Source of the DNA: Bacillus sp. AFS073361
GTDB lineage: Bacteria; Bacillota; Bacilli; Bacillales; Cytobacillaceae
NCBI RefSeq assembly: GCF_002567005.1
Contig: NZ_NUZU01000039.1
Coordinates: 428,323 to 492,322, forward strand
Reading direction: 5' to 3'
Length of the DNA: 64,000 nt
The position numbers and the translations under genes were made by a program. The notes beneath the pieces were generated by a model that was not told the origin of the DNA, did not search any database, and saw only the letters and a list, made by a program, of their open reading frames with translations. Each line of letters opens with the position of its first letter. Positions within the stretch are counted from its first letter, which is position 1. This document shows positions 51,157 through 60,048 of the stretch, piece after piece.

Positions 51157-51174
51157 ATGCAAGAACCATGCCAA
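51157..51174 (-). promoter_or_regulatory. Sigma-54 (-24/-12) promoter of the TauE-SQR-dioxygenase operon
   Basis: The minus strand reads TTGGCATGGTTCTTGCAT with GG and GC 12 bp apart, about 75 bases before the TauE start. The conserved box TGTAAAACTGCTTGATTT begins at 51186, again 12 bp beyond the promoter. Further upstream TTGAAAATTCTCAA (51218-51232) is a short dyad that might be the enhancer site. Confidence 0.85.
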
Positions 51175-51424
51175 CTGATTTCTTCTGTAAAACTGCTTGA
51201 TTTGCGCACCCCGATCTTTGAAAATTCTCAATTTTGAATCATTCATTTTAAAAAATCCTTTACCATCAAGCTCAGCTTCTTCCTAGGACTAGGAACCCGT
51301 TTTGCATCTGTGATAAACCTTTTTTAGATTTCGAATAACTGAAATACATGAACATGTTATTGTGTTACCTCTGATAGGGATAGCACCATTTACCGATCAA
51401 GTTAATTAACTAGAAATAAAAAAA

Positions 51425-51451
51425 GCTTGAGAAAAATTTTTGTCCTCAAGC
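51425..51451 (-). terminator. Terminator of the YeiH-type exporter gene
   Basis: GCTTGAG pairs with CTCAAGC, followed on the minus strand by TTTTTTTATTT. Confidence 0.75.
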
Positions 51452-51494
51452 CTTTTACATTATCAATATTAAAGCTAACTGGCCCTAAATTCCC

Positions 51495-52541
51495 CTATAC
51501 AATAAAGTAAGCTAGAATGGAAAGACAGATAGATGTAATCCCCATCGCGATTAACGGTTTTAATGCTTTCGTACGAAGATCCCGAAGACTTACATTTAAT
51601 CCAAGTCCAACCATTGCTGCTGTTAAATACCAGGTAGTAAGCTTGGAAATACCATTCATAAATTCACTTGATACTGGAATAGTTGTACCAAGAACATAAC
51701 TTCCAATAATGCTCATGATAATGAACCCTATTAAAAACCATGGAAATTCAACCTTCGTTTCAGAACATTCGTCCCTAGAGCTTTTCCTTTTCATGATGTA
51801 CATCAAAAGAAAGCACAGTGGAACAAGTAAAAACACTCGACCTAATTTTGCAAGTAAACCAATAGCCAGCGCATCTTGTCCCCCTGGTGCTGCAGCTAAG
51901 GCTACGTGCGCAATTTCATGTAAGCTAATTCCTGACCAAATGCCATAATCTATGTCTGACAACGCTAGAAAGGGCCGTAATATCGTATAAGAAATCGCAA
52001 AAATCGTCCCAACTAAAGCTATGATACCAACACCCATTGCGGTATCTTCATCTTTTGATTTAATAATTGGTGCTATCGCAGCTATGGCTGCCGCACCACA
52101 CACCCCTGTACCTATTCCAAGTAGAAGTGATATATTTTTATCTGCTTTCAACAATCGAGCTAGCCCTAATGTTACCAAGATAGCAAAGATAATAACCCCA
52201 GTATCTCGAACCAGTAATCCTAAACCATCCTGTAAAACCATACCTATATTGAGCTTAAGTCCATACAAAATAATCGCAAACCGTAATAATCTTTTTGAAG
52301 AAAATCCTATACCTGAACGGAGGAGTTCAGGGTAACCAAAAAATTGCCGATACATGACTGCGATCACAATCGCGGATGCTAGTTGACCAACATGATCAAA
52401 TCCAGGCGTTTTTGCCAATAAGTAGCCCAGTAAGGCAATCATAAAGGTAAAGCCAATTCCACCGATCCATTGGCCAAAAGACGTGGTTTTCTTTAGGGGC
52501 TGGATAGGCTCTTTATTTACTCTAGTGTATTGCGCTTCCAT
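51495..52541 (-). CDS. YeiH-family putative sulfate exporter
   Basis: 348 residues, about ten membrane helices, of the YeiH/UPF0324 family. Signature parts are YRQFFGYPELLRSGIGFSSK, LLGIGTGVCGAAAIAAIAPI, KDEDTAMGVGIIALVGT and SGISLHEIAHVALAAAPGG. Family members are predicted sulfate or sulfonate exporters. The gene faces away from a LysR gene of the CysL type across a palindrome, a common Bacillus pairing, so it is probably under that regulator. Its position beside sulfide-oxidation genes suggests disposal of excess oxidised sulfur. Confidence 0.85.
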   Translation of the reverse strand: MEAQYTRVNKEPIQPLKKTTSFGQWIGGIGFTFMIALLGYLLAKTPGFDHVGQLASAIVIAVMYRQFFGYPELLRSGIGFSSKRLLRFAIILYGLKLNIGMVLQDGLGLLVRDTGVIIFAILVTLGLARLLKADKNISLLLGIGTGVCGAAAIAAIAPIIKSKDEDTAMGVGIIALVGTIFAISYTILRPFLALSDIDYGIWSGISLHEIAHVALAAAPGGQDALAIGLLAKLGRVFLLVPLCFLLMYIMKRKSSRDECSETKVEFPWFLIGFIIMSIIGSYVLGTTIPVSSEFMNGISKLTTWYLTAAMVGLGLNVSLRDLRTKALKPLIAMGITSICLSILAYFIV

Positions 52542-52609
52542 ACCATCACCACCTATATTTATTTACAATCTCAGACTAAACCTTTTCCATGCATAAGAAA
52601 AATAATTAT

Positions 52610-52627
52610 TTATGATACTTATCATAA
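52610..52627. promoter_or_regulatory. LysR-type palindrome between the exporter and LysR genes
   Basis: TTATGATA-CT-TATCATAA is a perfect inverted repeat with 8-bp arms, fitting the T-N11-A rule of LysR sites. It lies in the divergent intergenic region, 46 bases before the LysR start. Confidence 0.65.
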
Positions 52628-52672
52628 GTAAAACTATATAATAAAAAATAAACGGAAAAAGGGGGGATAAAA

Positions 52673-53566
52673 ATGGATCAACAGTTACAAGTCTTCGTAA
52701 CGGTAGTTGAGATGGAAAACTTTTCACGTGCAGCAGAAGAATTACATATGACTCAACCTGCAGTAAGCCAATATATTCAATCTTTTGAGCGTACCATGGG
52801 GACAAAATTGTTAGAGCGCAGTAATAAATTTGTACGCTTAAATAAAGCTGGGGAAATTGTCTATCATCATGCAAAAGAGATATTAGGTCTCTACACAAAA
52901 ATGCATTACTTAATAGATGATCTAACCAACAAGTCGAGTGGACCGCTTTCAATTGGTGCCAGTTATACATATGGAGAATACGTTTTGCCGCATGTTATTG
53001 CAAAAATGCACAGGAAATATCCATTAATCACTCCAACCATTACGATCGGGAATACAAAAGAGATAGCAAAATTAGTTTTGGAGCACCAATTAGATGTGGG
53101 AATTGTCGAAGGGGATTTCAAAGATAAAAATTTAGTAATCGAACCTTTTGCAGAAGATTCCATGTATCTGGTGGCATCGCCAAAACATTGCTTGGCACAA
53201 AAAAATGGTGAAATTAACATATCAGAATTAGAGGAAGAAACGTGGATTGTCAGGGAAAATGGTTCTGGAACTAGAGAAGTGACTGAGAAAATGTTCAGAT
53301 TATCTGAAGTCATTCCGAAAAAATCATTGGAGTTTGGAAGTACACAACTAATTAAGGAATCTGTAGAAGCAGGTCTTGGTGTTAGTCTACTTTCTTACTG
53401 GGCGATTCGTAAGGAATGTTCAATGGGCTCCTTACATGTCATAAACGTAAAACAACTTCCAATTAAACGGAAATTTTCAATTGTCTTACGATCCCCATTC
53501 CAGACTAAAGCGTTAAGCGTATTTTTAGAACTAGTAAGAGACAGTAATAAGGCCATACCTGATTGA
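52673..53566 (+). CDS. LysR-family regulator, CysL-like
   Basis: 297 residues with an N-terminal helix-turn-helix (ENFSRAAEELHMTQPAVSQY, residues 15-35) and an effector domain from about 90 to 290 (LSIGASYTYGEYVLPHVI, GLGVSLLSYWAIRKE). GGGGGG precedes ATG 52673. It is divergent from the YeiH-type exporter and shares a palindromic site with it. CysL of B. subtilis controls sulfite reductase, so a role in sulfur handling is likely. The exact targets are inferred. Confidence 0.85.
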   Translation: MDQQLQVFVTVVEMENFSRAAEELHMTQPAVSQYIQSFERTMGTKLLERSNKFVRLNKAGEIVYHHAKEILGLYTKMHYLIDDLTNKSSGPLSIGASYTYGEYVLPHVIAKMHRKYPLITPTITIGNTKEIAKLVLEHQLDVGIVEGDFKDKNLVIEPFAEDSMYLVASPKHCLAQKNGEINISELEEETWIVRENGSGTREVTEKMFRLSEVIPKKSLEFGSTQLIKESVEAGLGVSLLSYWAIRKECSMGSLHVINVKQLPIKRKFSIVLRSPFQTKALSVFLELVRDSNKAIPD

Positions 53567-53611
53567 TGAAGTGGTTGCAGTTTAGGTTCATTATCAGGTT
53601 TGTACCCGATC

Positions 53612-53825
53612 TATGAAATAGACGGAAAGATTCCGCTTAATTAATAAAAACTATTAAAAAACGCTTAAATAGTCGGAGAGATTCCGCCTATTGGCCTGAA
53701 AAGTTCGCAAATGGGAGATTCTGCTTTGCATAACCGGAAAACCTCCGCTTATTTACCCCGAAAACGAGCTCCATACTGCACTTAACCGGAAAATCTTCGC
53801 TTATTTTACTTTTTTGCTTGTTACT
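53612..53825 (+). repeat. 205-bp dispersed repeat, copy 3
   Basis: Aligns with copy 1 in the same orientation: AATAGACGGAAAGATTCCGC, CGGAGAGATTCCGCC, AAATGGGAGATT, CTCCGCTTATTTACCCCG and GAGCTCCATACTGCA are shared. It follows the CysL-like gene. The remainder of 53567-54039 has only the terminator at 53932. Confidence 0.85.
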
Positions 53826-53931
53826 CGAGAGACAAGACATCTCATTTAATATGAAGTGAGTTGTTTTCATGCATTAAGGTGAGGTTTTATTTAAATAAGG
53901 TTTTGGTATTCCAAATAAAGAAACTCGCCAA

Positions 53932-53950
53932 TTAATTAATATGGCGAGTT
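53932..53950. terminator. Terminator of the sugar ABC operon
   Basis: AACTCGCCA and TGGCGAGTT pair perfectly. Minus-strand TTTCTTTATTT and plus-strand TTACTTTTT follow, so it may act both ways. Confidence 0.65.
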
Positions 53951-54039
53951 TTACTTTTTATATACCAATACAACTGTTATTTCAGCACGTATTTTAAGAA
54001 AAGCGCCTCAAAACGAACCCTTCCCCTTTGTTCCAACTA

Positions 54040-54933
54040 TTACCCTTTTACAGACCCTGCAGCAATCCCCTCTACAATACGGTCACTTAAAATAAAGTAC
54101 GCAATCAATACTGGGATAATACTGATCATTAGCGTTGCACCAATCGCACCCCAGTCAGTCAAATATTGCCCTACGAAGTTGTTTACCCCAACAGTGATGG
54201 TTTTCCATTTATCAGAGCTTAGGAATGTGTTAACAAATACGAATTCATTCCAGTTGTAAATCATGTTGATAATGACAGTAGTAGAGAGAACAGGTACTGT
54301 CATTGGAAGTGTAATTTGGAAGAAGATTCGGTGGATCGAACAGCCGTCCACAACCGCTGCCTCTTCTATCTCTCTTGGGATTGTCCTGTAAAATCCTGAT
54401 AGAATCATAATCGTAATCGGCAAGTTAAAGGCTACATACGATAGGATCACGGACATTGGATTATCAATCATATTGGCCGTTTTAAAGAAATTAAATAATG
54501 GAATTAAGGTGGAATGAAGTGGAATCATATATCCGGCCATAAACAAACCTAGAACTAATCCACTTAATTTCCATTCCATTCTTGTGATCGCGAACGTTAC
54601 AAAACTCGCAAGAATAACAGTAAGTACGACCGCTGCCACCGTATACAACACACTGTTAAAGAAGTAAACATCGATGTGACCCGCTGTCCAAGCCTTTACA
54701 TAGTTTCCCCATTGGGGAGCTTGTGGAAGCGCAAACGGTGACATCCCAAAAACCTCTTGATTGGTCTTTAAGGAAAACAGGAATAGCCATACCAGCGGAT
54801 AAACCTGAATAATTGCAATGACCGCCAGGACGAAGTACAAGATTCCGTATCCAATTTTGTTTCCTAGTGATTTACTGGTTTTATAAGAAGCTGATAGGGT
54901 CGTTTTTTGTATTTCAACTGCAACCTTACTCAT
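54040..54933 (-). CDS. Carbohydrate ABC transporter permease, MalG type
   Basis: 297 residues from ATG 54933 (AAGGGGAG upstream at good spacing; a GTG three codons earlier abuts that site). Six membrane helices and the EAA loop EIEEAAVVDGCSIHRIFFQITLP are present. It pairs with the MalF-type permease upstream (17-bp gap). No ATPase gene is in the operon, as usual for Firmicutes CUT1 importers that use a shared MsmX ATPase. Confidence 0.88.
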   Translation of the reverse strand: MSKVAVEIQKTTLSASYKTSKSLGNKIGYGILYFVLAVIAIIQVYPLVWLFLFSLKTNQEVFGMSPFALPQAPQWGNYVKAWTAGHIDVYFFNSVLYTVAAVVLTVILASFVTFAITRMEWKLSGLVLGLFMAGYMIPLHSTLIPLFNFFKTANMIDNPMSVILSYVAFNLPITIMILSGFYRTIPREIEEAAVVDGCSIHRIFFQITLPMTVPVLSTTVIINMIYNWNEFVFVNTFLSSDKWKTITVGVNNFVGQYLTDWGAIGATLMISIIPVLIAYFILSDRIVEGIAAGSVKG

Positions 54934-54950
54934 CCTTTTCACTCCCCTTT

Positions 54951-55826
54951 TTAATAGTCAACATCTTTTGTATTAAGTAATTTTTGAATTAGCCATGTTG
55001 CCACAAGACAGATGATCAATAAACCGAATCCAATCGCACTTCCGTAACCGAAGTTATATTTACTAAATGCTTCTGTATACATGTAAGATGCCATTACCTC
55101 ACTCGCTCCGTTAGGACCGCCTCCGGTTAAGACGAAAATCAAGTCAAAGTATTTTAACGAACCGACAATGGCTAGGATCACCATGACTTTTATGACACCT
55201 GCAATAAGAGGAACCTTAATTTTATAAGCAATTTGAATCGGAGTTGCCCCATCTATTTTTGCCGCTTCGATCAGTTCTTCGGGAACATTTTTTAATGCTG
55301 CATAGAAAATAATGATGTAAAAACCTGCAAATTGCCAAACGATTGGAAGGAATAGCGCAAATAATACTATTTTAGAATCCGCTAGCCAAAGCGGAGGATT
55401 TTCAACGCCAACCAACACTAGCAATCTGTTAAGCATACCGTTCGTTGGGTCAAAAATCTTCGCCCAAAGCTGTCCGATTGCTACTGAAGATAATAACATC
55501 GGGATTAAGTAGATTTTTCTTAAAAAGTTAGCACCTTTGATTTTACTTGCTAAAATCAAGGATAAAATTAAATAACCCACCAAGCTTAAAGTTGAAAAAA
55601 GACCGAGTAACAGGGAATGCCATGCACTTTGCCAAAACTTTGTGTCCTTTGTTAATTCAATGTAATTTTCTAAACCAATAAACTTCATCTTTCCGATGCC
55701 GTTCCAGTCCATCAAACCATAATATCCAGTTAAGACAATTGGGATATAGATTAATAAGAGAATAAGAATTAAGGCAGGAAGTACATACAGGCTGATTACC
55801 CATTTATTTGACATTACACTTCTCAT
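54951..55826 (-). CDS. Carbohydrate ABC transporter permease, MalF type
   Basis: 291 residues, six membrane helices, EAA loop ELIEAAKIDGATPIQIAYKI. The N-terminal WVISLYVLPALILILLLIYIP helix is typical of UgpA/LacF-type subunits. GGAG precedes ATG 55826. An inverted repeat in the 90-bp gap behind the binding protein gene probably lowers its expression relative to that gene. The substrate is an oligosaccharide by family; its identity is unknown. Confidence 0.88.
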   Translation of the reverse strand: MRSVMSNKWVISLYVLPALILILLLIYIPIVLTGYYGLMDWNGIGKMKFIGLENYIELTKDTKFWQSAWHSLLLGLFSTLSLVGYLILSLILASKIKGANFLRKIYLIPMLLSSVAIGQLWAKIFDPTNGMLNRLLVLVGVENPPLWLADSKIVLFALFLPIVWQFAGFYIIIFYAALKNVPEELIEAAKIDGATPIQIAYKIKVPLIAGVIKVMVILAIVGSLKYFDLIFVLTGGGPNGASEVMASYMYTEAFSKYNFGYGSAIGFGLLIICLVATWLIQKLLNTKDVDY

Positions 55827-55867
55827 CTGAATACTCCTTTCTAATTTGAAAAGAAGTTAAAATGATA

Positions 55868-55890
55868 GGGGGCATAACCTGTATGCCCCC
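55868..55890 (-). promoter_or_regulatory. Intercistronic hairpin between sugar-binding protein and permease genes
   Basis: GGGGGCATA pairs with TATGCCCCC around ACCTG. No T run follows, so it more likely stabilises the upstream mRNA or attenuates transcription than ends it, which gives more binding protein than permease. Confidence 0.6.
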
Positions 55891-55916
55891 TTCATTTGGA
55901 TTTATTAGGCCAATTT

Positions 55917-57236
55917 TTACTTTTTCTCTTTAGCAAGTTCATCCGCATGCTGTTTAACAAAATCCTTCGGTGTCACTTGTTTTCCGAATAGAGCTGTCAT
56001 TAAATCGTGGTGTAATTCTGCTACAGCCGGGCTTGCTTGAGTATCAAAATAAGTTGTTACGTTTGATGCTTCACTTAAATCTTTCAAGATATCAATGTAC
56101 ATTGGTGCAAGGTCCAGCTTAGATGTGTCTACTTTCGTTGCAGGAATCACACCAGCATCGGTAACTGATTTTTCTCCCCATCTCTTCACAAGATAGCCCA
56201 CAAAATCTTTTGCTTCCTTTTGAACTTTAGAATCTTTAGCTACGAATAGACCAACTCCAGGTCCGCCTACATAGCTGTTGATGCTTGTCCCTTTTCCGCC
56301 TTCATAAGTTGGGAACTTGAAATAGCCAATCTTATCTTTAAATTCTTGCTTAACATCTGGGCTTGTTGTGTAGTTCGGTAACTCCCATGTAGCTGTTAAG
56401 AACATCGCTGCTTGTTCGTTCATGAAATATCCTTTAGCATCGTCATTTGATAATGCGCTCGCGCCTTTAACAAAACCACCCATATCAACTAGGTTTTGTA
56501 CCTCTTCAGCTGCTTTTACGATAGCCGGATCATCCATTTTTGCTTTCCCTTTTATTACATCTGTTAGAATGGTAGATCCGCCAATCCGGTCAGCTAGATA
56601 CATAAACCAGAAAGATGCTGGCCAGCCGTCTTTTGCACCAACCGTCGCAGGAATCACACCATTTTCTGCTAAAGTTTTCACAACATGTTTATACTCGGAG
56701 AAAGTCTTTGGAACTTCGAGATTATATTTTTTGAAAATTTCTTTGTTGTAGAACACGTAGGAAATATTTAATTCTAGTGGAAGACCATATGTTTTTCCGT
56801 CCACTGCATATGATTCTTTAACACCTGGGATAAATGCATCTTTAAGATCTGCATCTCCGCTTACGATATCATCTAGCGGTGCTAACATATTACCTTCTAC
56901 ATAAGGCTTAATGAACCCATCTGACCAAGTCATCCCAATATCAGGAAGCTCATTAGATGAAGCTAACACCTTAAGCTTTTCTCTGTATTGATCAGGATTT
57001 AAAATTTCTGTTTCAATTTTTACATTATGATCTTTTTCATATTCACTAATGATGTCTTTTACTATGGAGAATTGAGCATTCGAGCTGCCTTCCGGCCATA
57101 AATGCATGAATTTAATAACTTTTTTGTCATCTGAACTGCTTTCCTTGGATGAACTTGAGGAAGAGCAACCCGCAAGCACTAGAGAGACAAGCATGATTAC
57201 AGACATAAATATTGCAACCGTTTTCTTTTTTAACAA
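55917..57236 (-). CDS. Carbohydrate ABC transporter substrate-binding lipoprotein
   Basis: 439 residues with a lipoprotein signal peptide (lipobox LVLAGC, Cys24) and a Ser-rich linker, then an extracellular solute-binding fold of the CUT1 family (KFMHLWPEGSSNAQFSIVKD, YAVDGKTYGLPLELNISYVF, GKGTSINSYVGGPGVGLFVA). The start is TTG 57236, seven bases after GGGGGG. It is the first gene of the importer operon and lies downstream of a YesN-like regulator, which probably activates it. The sugar is unknown. Confidence 0.88.
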   Translation of the reverse strand: MLKKKTVAIFMSVIMLVSLVLAGCSSSSSSKESSSDDKKVIKFMHLWPEGSSNAQFSIVKDIISEYEKDHNVKIETEILNPDQYREKLKVLASSNELPDIGMTWSDGFIKPYVEGNMLAPLDDIVSGDADLKDAFIPGVKESYAVDGKTYGLPLELNISYVFYNKEIFKKYNLEVPKTFSEYKHVVKTLAENGVIPATVGAKDGWPASFWFMYLADRIGGSTILTDVIKGKAKMDDPAIVKAAEEVQNLVDMGGFVKGASALSNDDAKGYFMNEQAAMFLTATWELPNYTTSPDVKQEFKDKIGYFKFPTYEGGKGTSINSYVGGPGVGLFVAKDSKVQKEAKDFVGYLVKRWGEKSVTDAGVIPATKVDTSKLDLAPMYIDILKDLSEASNVTTYFDTQASPAVAELHHDLMTALFGKQVTPKDFVKQHADELAKEKK

Positions 57237-57342
57237 TGTGATTCCCCCCTATGACCTTTTCTAGATATTCCTTACACTTATAGTCTACATTCAGACAGTT
57301 CTGAAAAATAGGTCACAACGATTAGGAAAAATACTACTATTT

Positions 57343-58131
57343 TTAGAAAGCCTTTTCATTATTATCCTTTCGGTATGCACTTGGTGTCATTCCCTCTAGT
57401 TCTTTAAAGATCTTAATAAAATATTTTGCCGTTTTATACCCGGATTCTTCTGCAATATCGTTAATGGGAAGATTAGTAGATACCAATAGTTCCTTTGCTC
57501 GCTGGATTCTTCGCCGGGTTACATATTCACTGAAGGTTAATTTGACATGTTCTTTAAATAGGACACTTAAATAACTCGGATTTAAATGAACATGATCGGC
57601 AACTTCCTTTTGGGATAGCTCATTTTTTAAATGGTTGTTGATATAATCTATCGCTTCCCTGACAGGTTCACGATTAGAAGGAATTTGGGCATTCGCAGCA
57701 ACGAGTTTCGTATCCACCACTTTCTCAATCAATCCGGCCCGTTCCTTTTTCTCCACCGTTTGAACCGCTTCCTCCACGGCCTCTATTAACGCTTTTTTAC
57801 TAATGGGTTTTAGTAAATAGTTAATAACACCTAAACGAAGGGCTTCCTGGGCATATTCAAACTCAGAATATGCCGAAATCACAATGATGACAGGGGATAT
57901 ATTTTGTTCTTTGGCGATTTTTAATAATTGTAAACCCGTTATTTCGGGCATGTGGATATCTGTGATGAGAATATGCACTTTATGTTGCTTCATCAGTTCA
58001 ATAGCTTCATCTCCATTCGAAGCTGTATTTATTTTATATTGTCCATTTGCCCAAGTATCCAATGTTTTCTTTAATCCTTGGCGGGTTCTTGGTTCATCAT
58101 CTACGATCAAAATTGCCTTTGAATTCAACAT
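57343..58131 (-). CDS. AraC-type response regulator, YesN-like
   Basis: 262 residues: a receiver domain (1-120; acidic Asp11/Asp12, phospho-acceptor Asp58 in LITDIHMPEITG) and a C-terminal double helix-turn-helix of the AraC family (about 165-258; NPSYLSVLFKEHVKLTFSEY, IAEESGYKTAKYFIKIFKEL). The start ATG 58131 lies inside the end of the kinase gene (35-bp overlap) with GGGGGAGG before it. It is expected to activate the adjacent sugar importer when phosphorylated. Confidence 0.9.
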   Translation of the reverse strand: MLNSKAILIVDDEPRTRQGLKKTLDTWANGQYKINTASNGDEAIELMKQHKVHILITDIHMPEITGLQLLKIAKEQNISPVIIVISAYSEFEYAQEALRLGVINYLLKPISKKALIEAVEEAVQTVEKKERAGLIEKVVDTKLVAANAQIPSNREPVREAIDYINNHLKNELSQKEVADHVHLNPSYLSVLFKEHVKLTFSEYVTRRRIQRAKELLVSTNLPINDIAEESGYKTAKYFIKIFKELEGMTPSAYRKDNNEKAF

Positions 58132-59875
58132 GGTCTTCCTCCCCCTTTACCGGTATGACAAATGAAACCGTTGTTCCAATGTTTACTTCACTGATAATGG
58201 CAAGTCCACTTTTTAGACGATCAGGATAGTATAATTCTAAACGTTTGTGTACATTGGAAATCGCCATTCCGTTACCGTTTTTAGAGATGATCCCGCCTGA
58301 TTGAATAGCCTGTTTAATAGAGTCTAATTTTTCTTGATTAATACCTGGGCCGTCATCCACTACAAGTATTTGCAAATAATCTTGATCCGCCGTTGGTTGT
58401 ATGGTAACCGATATCGTACATGGTTTCATCGTATTTCCTGCTCCATGGAGAACTGCATTTTCAACTAACGGCTGAATCAACAGTTTTGGAATTTTCACGT
58501 GCCCTGTTTCAACAGGCATGTGTAAATTCCATTTTAAGTGATCTCCGAAACGCATCTTCATAATTTCCATATAGTCTTCAATATGTTGGATTTCGTCCTT
58601 TATAGAAACCCAATCTCCATCGTTTTGCTTGGTGATCGTATAACGGAATAAATTGGACATGGCAACGACAAACTCTGCCAGTTCTTCCTCATCTTTATCC
58701 TCTAGCGTCCACTTAAGGGCGTCCAATGTATTAAACAGAAAATGAGGATTAATTTGCGCTTGTAATGCTTTTAATTCACTCCGACTTCGGGTAATTTCCT
58801 TTTGATATACCATTTTAATCAGATGATTGGTTTCTTTCACCAGTTGGTTATAAGTACTATTTAATTCATTAATTTCGTTTACCGTGGTAACGCTTGGGTT
58901 CATCGTTAATGAACCTGCGCTTGCCTGCTGCATCGTTTTCGTTAATTTAATAATCGGCCTTGTAATAAAAGTGGATAAAAAGAGCGAACTAATCAAAAAG
59001 ATAACGAAGCCAATAATCCCAGATATAACTATTCCCGAACGTAATACACTTATTCCTTTTGTAAGAGCCTTAACAGGGGTTAAGATGACCATTGTCCACC
59101 CGGTTTGATAAGACGTTTGTTTTGTCATCATATACTCCTGATTATTCAGTGAAAGAGTCGGAGCTTCATTGTTTAAAATTGGTTTAAGAGATTTTTGGTA
59201 GTTTGATAGAATCACCTTTGAATTTTGATCTAATAATATAGAGTACTGGTTTTCAATATTGGTTTCGTCTTGGTCCACAAACTGTAGATAATTTCGATAA
59301 ATACTAATGAGCAGATATCCGCCATTTGCGTAGTCATGCCCCATTAAATTCACGCGTCTTAAGGCAAGGATGTTATCTGAGTTACGCGGATCATCACCAA
59401 TCCAAACCAGTCGTCCATGCGCGCTATCAGCCTGCTGGATCCACTTCCCGTCAATCCTAGTGACTAGATTCGTATCATCTATTGGAACTAAACTGTTCAT
59501 CATATTGGTATAAAGTTCAAAGGAAAAAATCCCCTCTGTATTAGCTTGAATGGTATTCACAATTCCTTTTAATTGCTGGCGTTCGGCAAAAGAAATAGGG
59601 TTCCCTCCATATGCCTTAGTTAAGGTCCGTTGAATCGTATCATTCGTCATGACTAGCTTCGAAGCCATGTTAATTTGTTTATACAAAGATTCTAATCTTC
59701 CATTTGCCTCTACTGCTGTCTGTTGAATTTGTTTTTCGGCATTATTTTTAAGCAACGTGGACACTTTATTAAAAGTTAACAGTCCGACAATCAATAAAAC
59801 AATTACCATAACGACTAAAAATACGACGAGTATTTGATTTCGTAATGTGTTCCATTTTTGTAATCTTGAGAACAT
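58097..59875 (-). CDS. Sensor histidine kinase, YesM-like
   Basis: 592 residues. Two membrane helices (about 13-34 and 280-303) flank an extracellular Cache-like sensor of about 245 residues. A HAMP segment (303-355), the His_kinase domain with phospho-acceptor His378 (LQAQINPHFLFNTLDALKW) and a HATPase domain (PLVENAVLHG, VVDDGPGINQEK) follow. This is the YesM/LytS-type layout that senses sugars or their binding proteins at the cell surface. It overlaps the regulator gene, forming one operon. Confidence 0.9.
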   Translation of the reverse strand: MFSRLQKWNTLRNQILVVFLVVMVIVLLIVGLLTFNKVSTLLKNNAEKQIQQTAVEANGRLESLYKQINMASKLVMTNDTIQRTLTKAYGGNPISFAERQQLKGIVNTIQANTEGIFSFELYTNMMNSLVPIDDTNLVTRIDGKWIQQADSAHGRLVWIGDDPRNSDNILALRRVNLMGHDYANGGYLLISIYRNYLQFVDQDETNIENQYSILLDQNSKVILSNYQKSLKPILNNEAPTLSLNNQEYMMTKQTSYQTGWTMVILTPVKALTKGISVLRSGIVISGIIGFVIFLISSLFLSTFITRPIIKLTKTMQQASAGSLTMNPSVTTVNEINELNSTYNQLVKETNHLIKMVYQKEITRSRSELKALQAQINPHFLFNTLDALKWTLEDKDEEELAEFVVAMSNLFRYTITKQNDGDWVSIKDEIQHIEDYMEIMKMRFGDHLKWNLHMPVETGHVKIPKLLIQPLVENAVLHGAGNTMKPCTISVTIQPTADQDYLQILVVDDGPGINQEKLDSIKQAIQSGGIISKNGNGMAISNVHKRLELYYPDRLKSGLAIISEVNIGTTVSFVIPVKGEEDHVEFKGNFDRR

Positions 59876-60048
59876 ATAATCGCCCTTCTAGGATAGTTTT
59901 TACCTGCTATATAGAAAAATTGTAAAATTCTGTTAAATTAGTTTAAAAATCAAAGATATGTCAATTTTTTTAAAAGTTGGTCATGTTCAATATAGCTTCA
60001 ATGGTCTATAATTGTATAAAACTAAGCATCATCAGAAGGGGACTTTTT

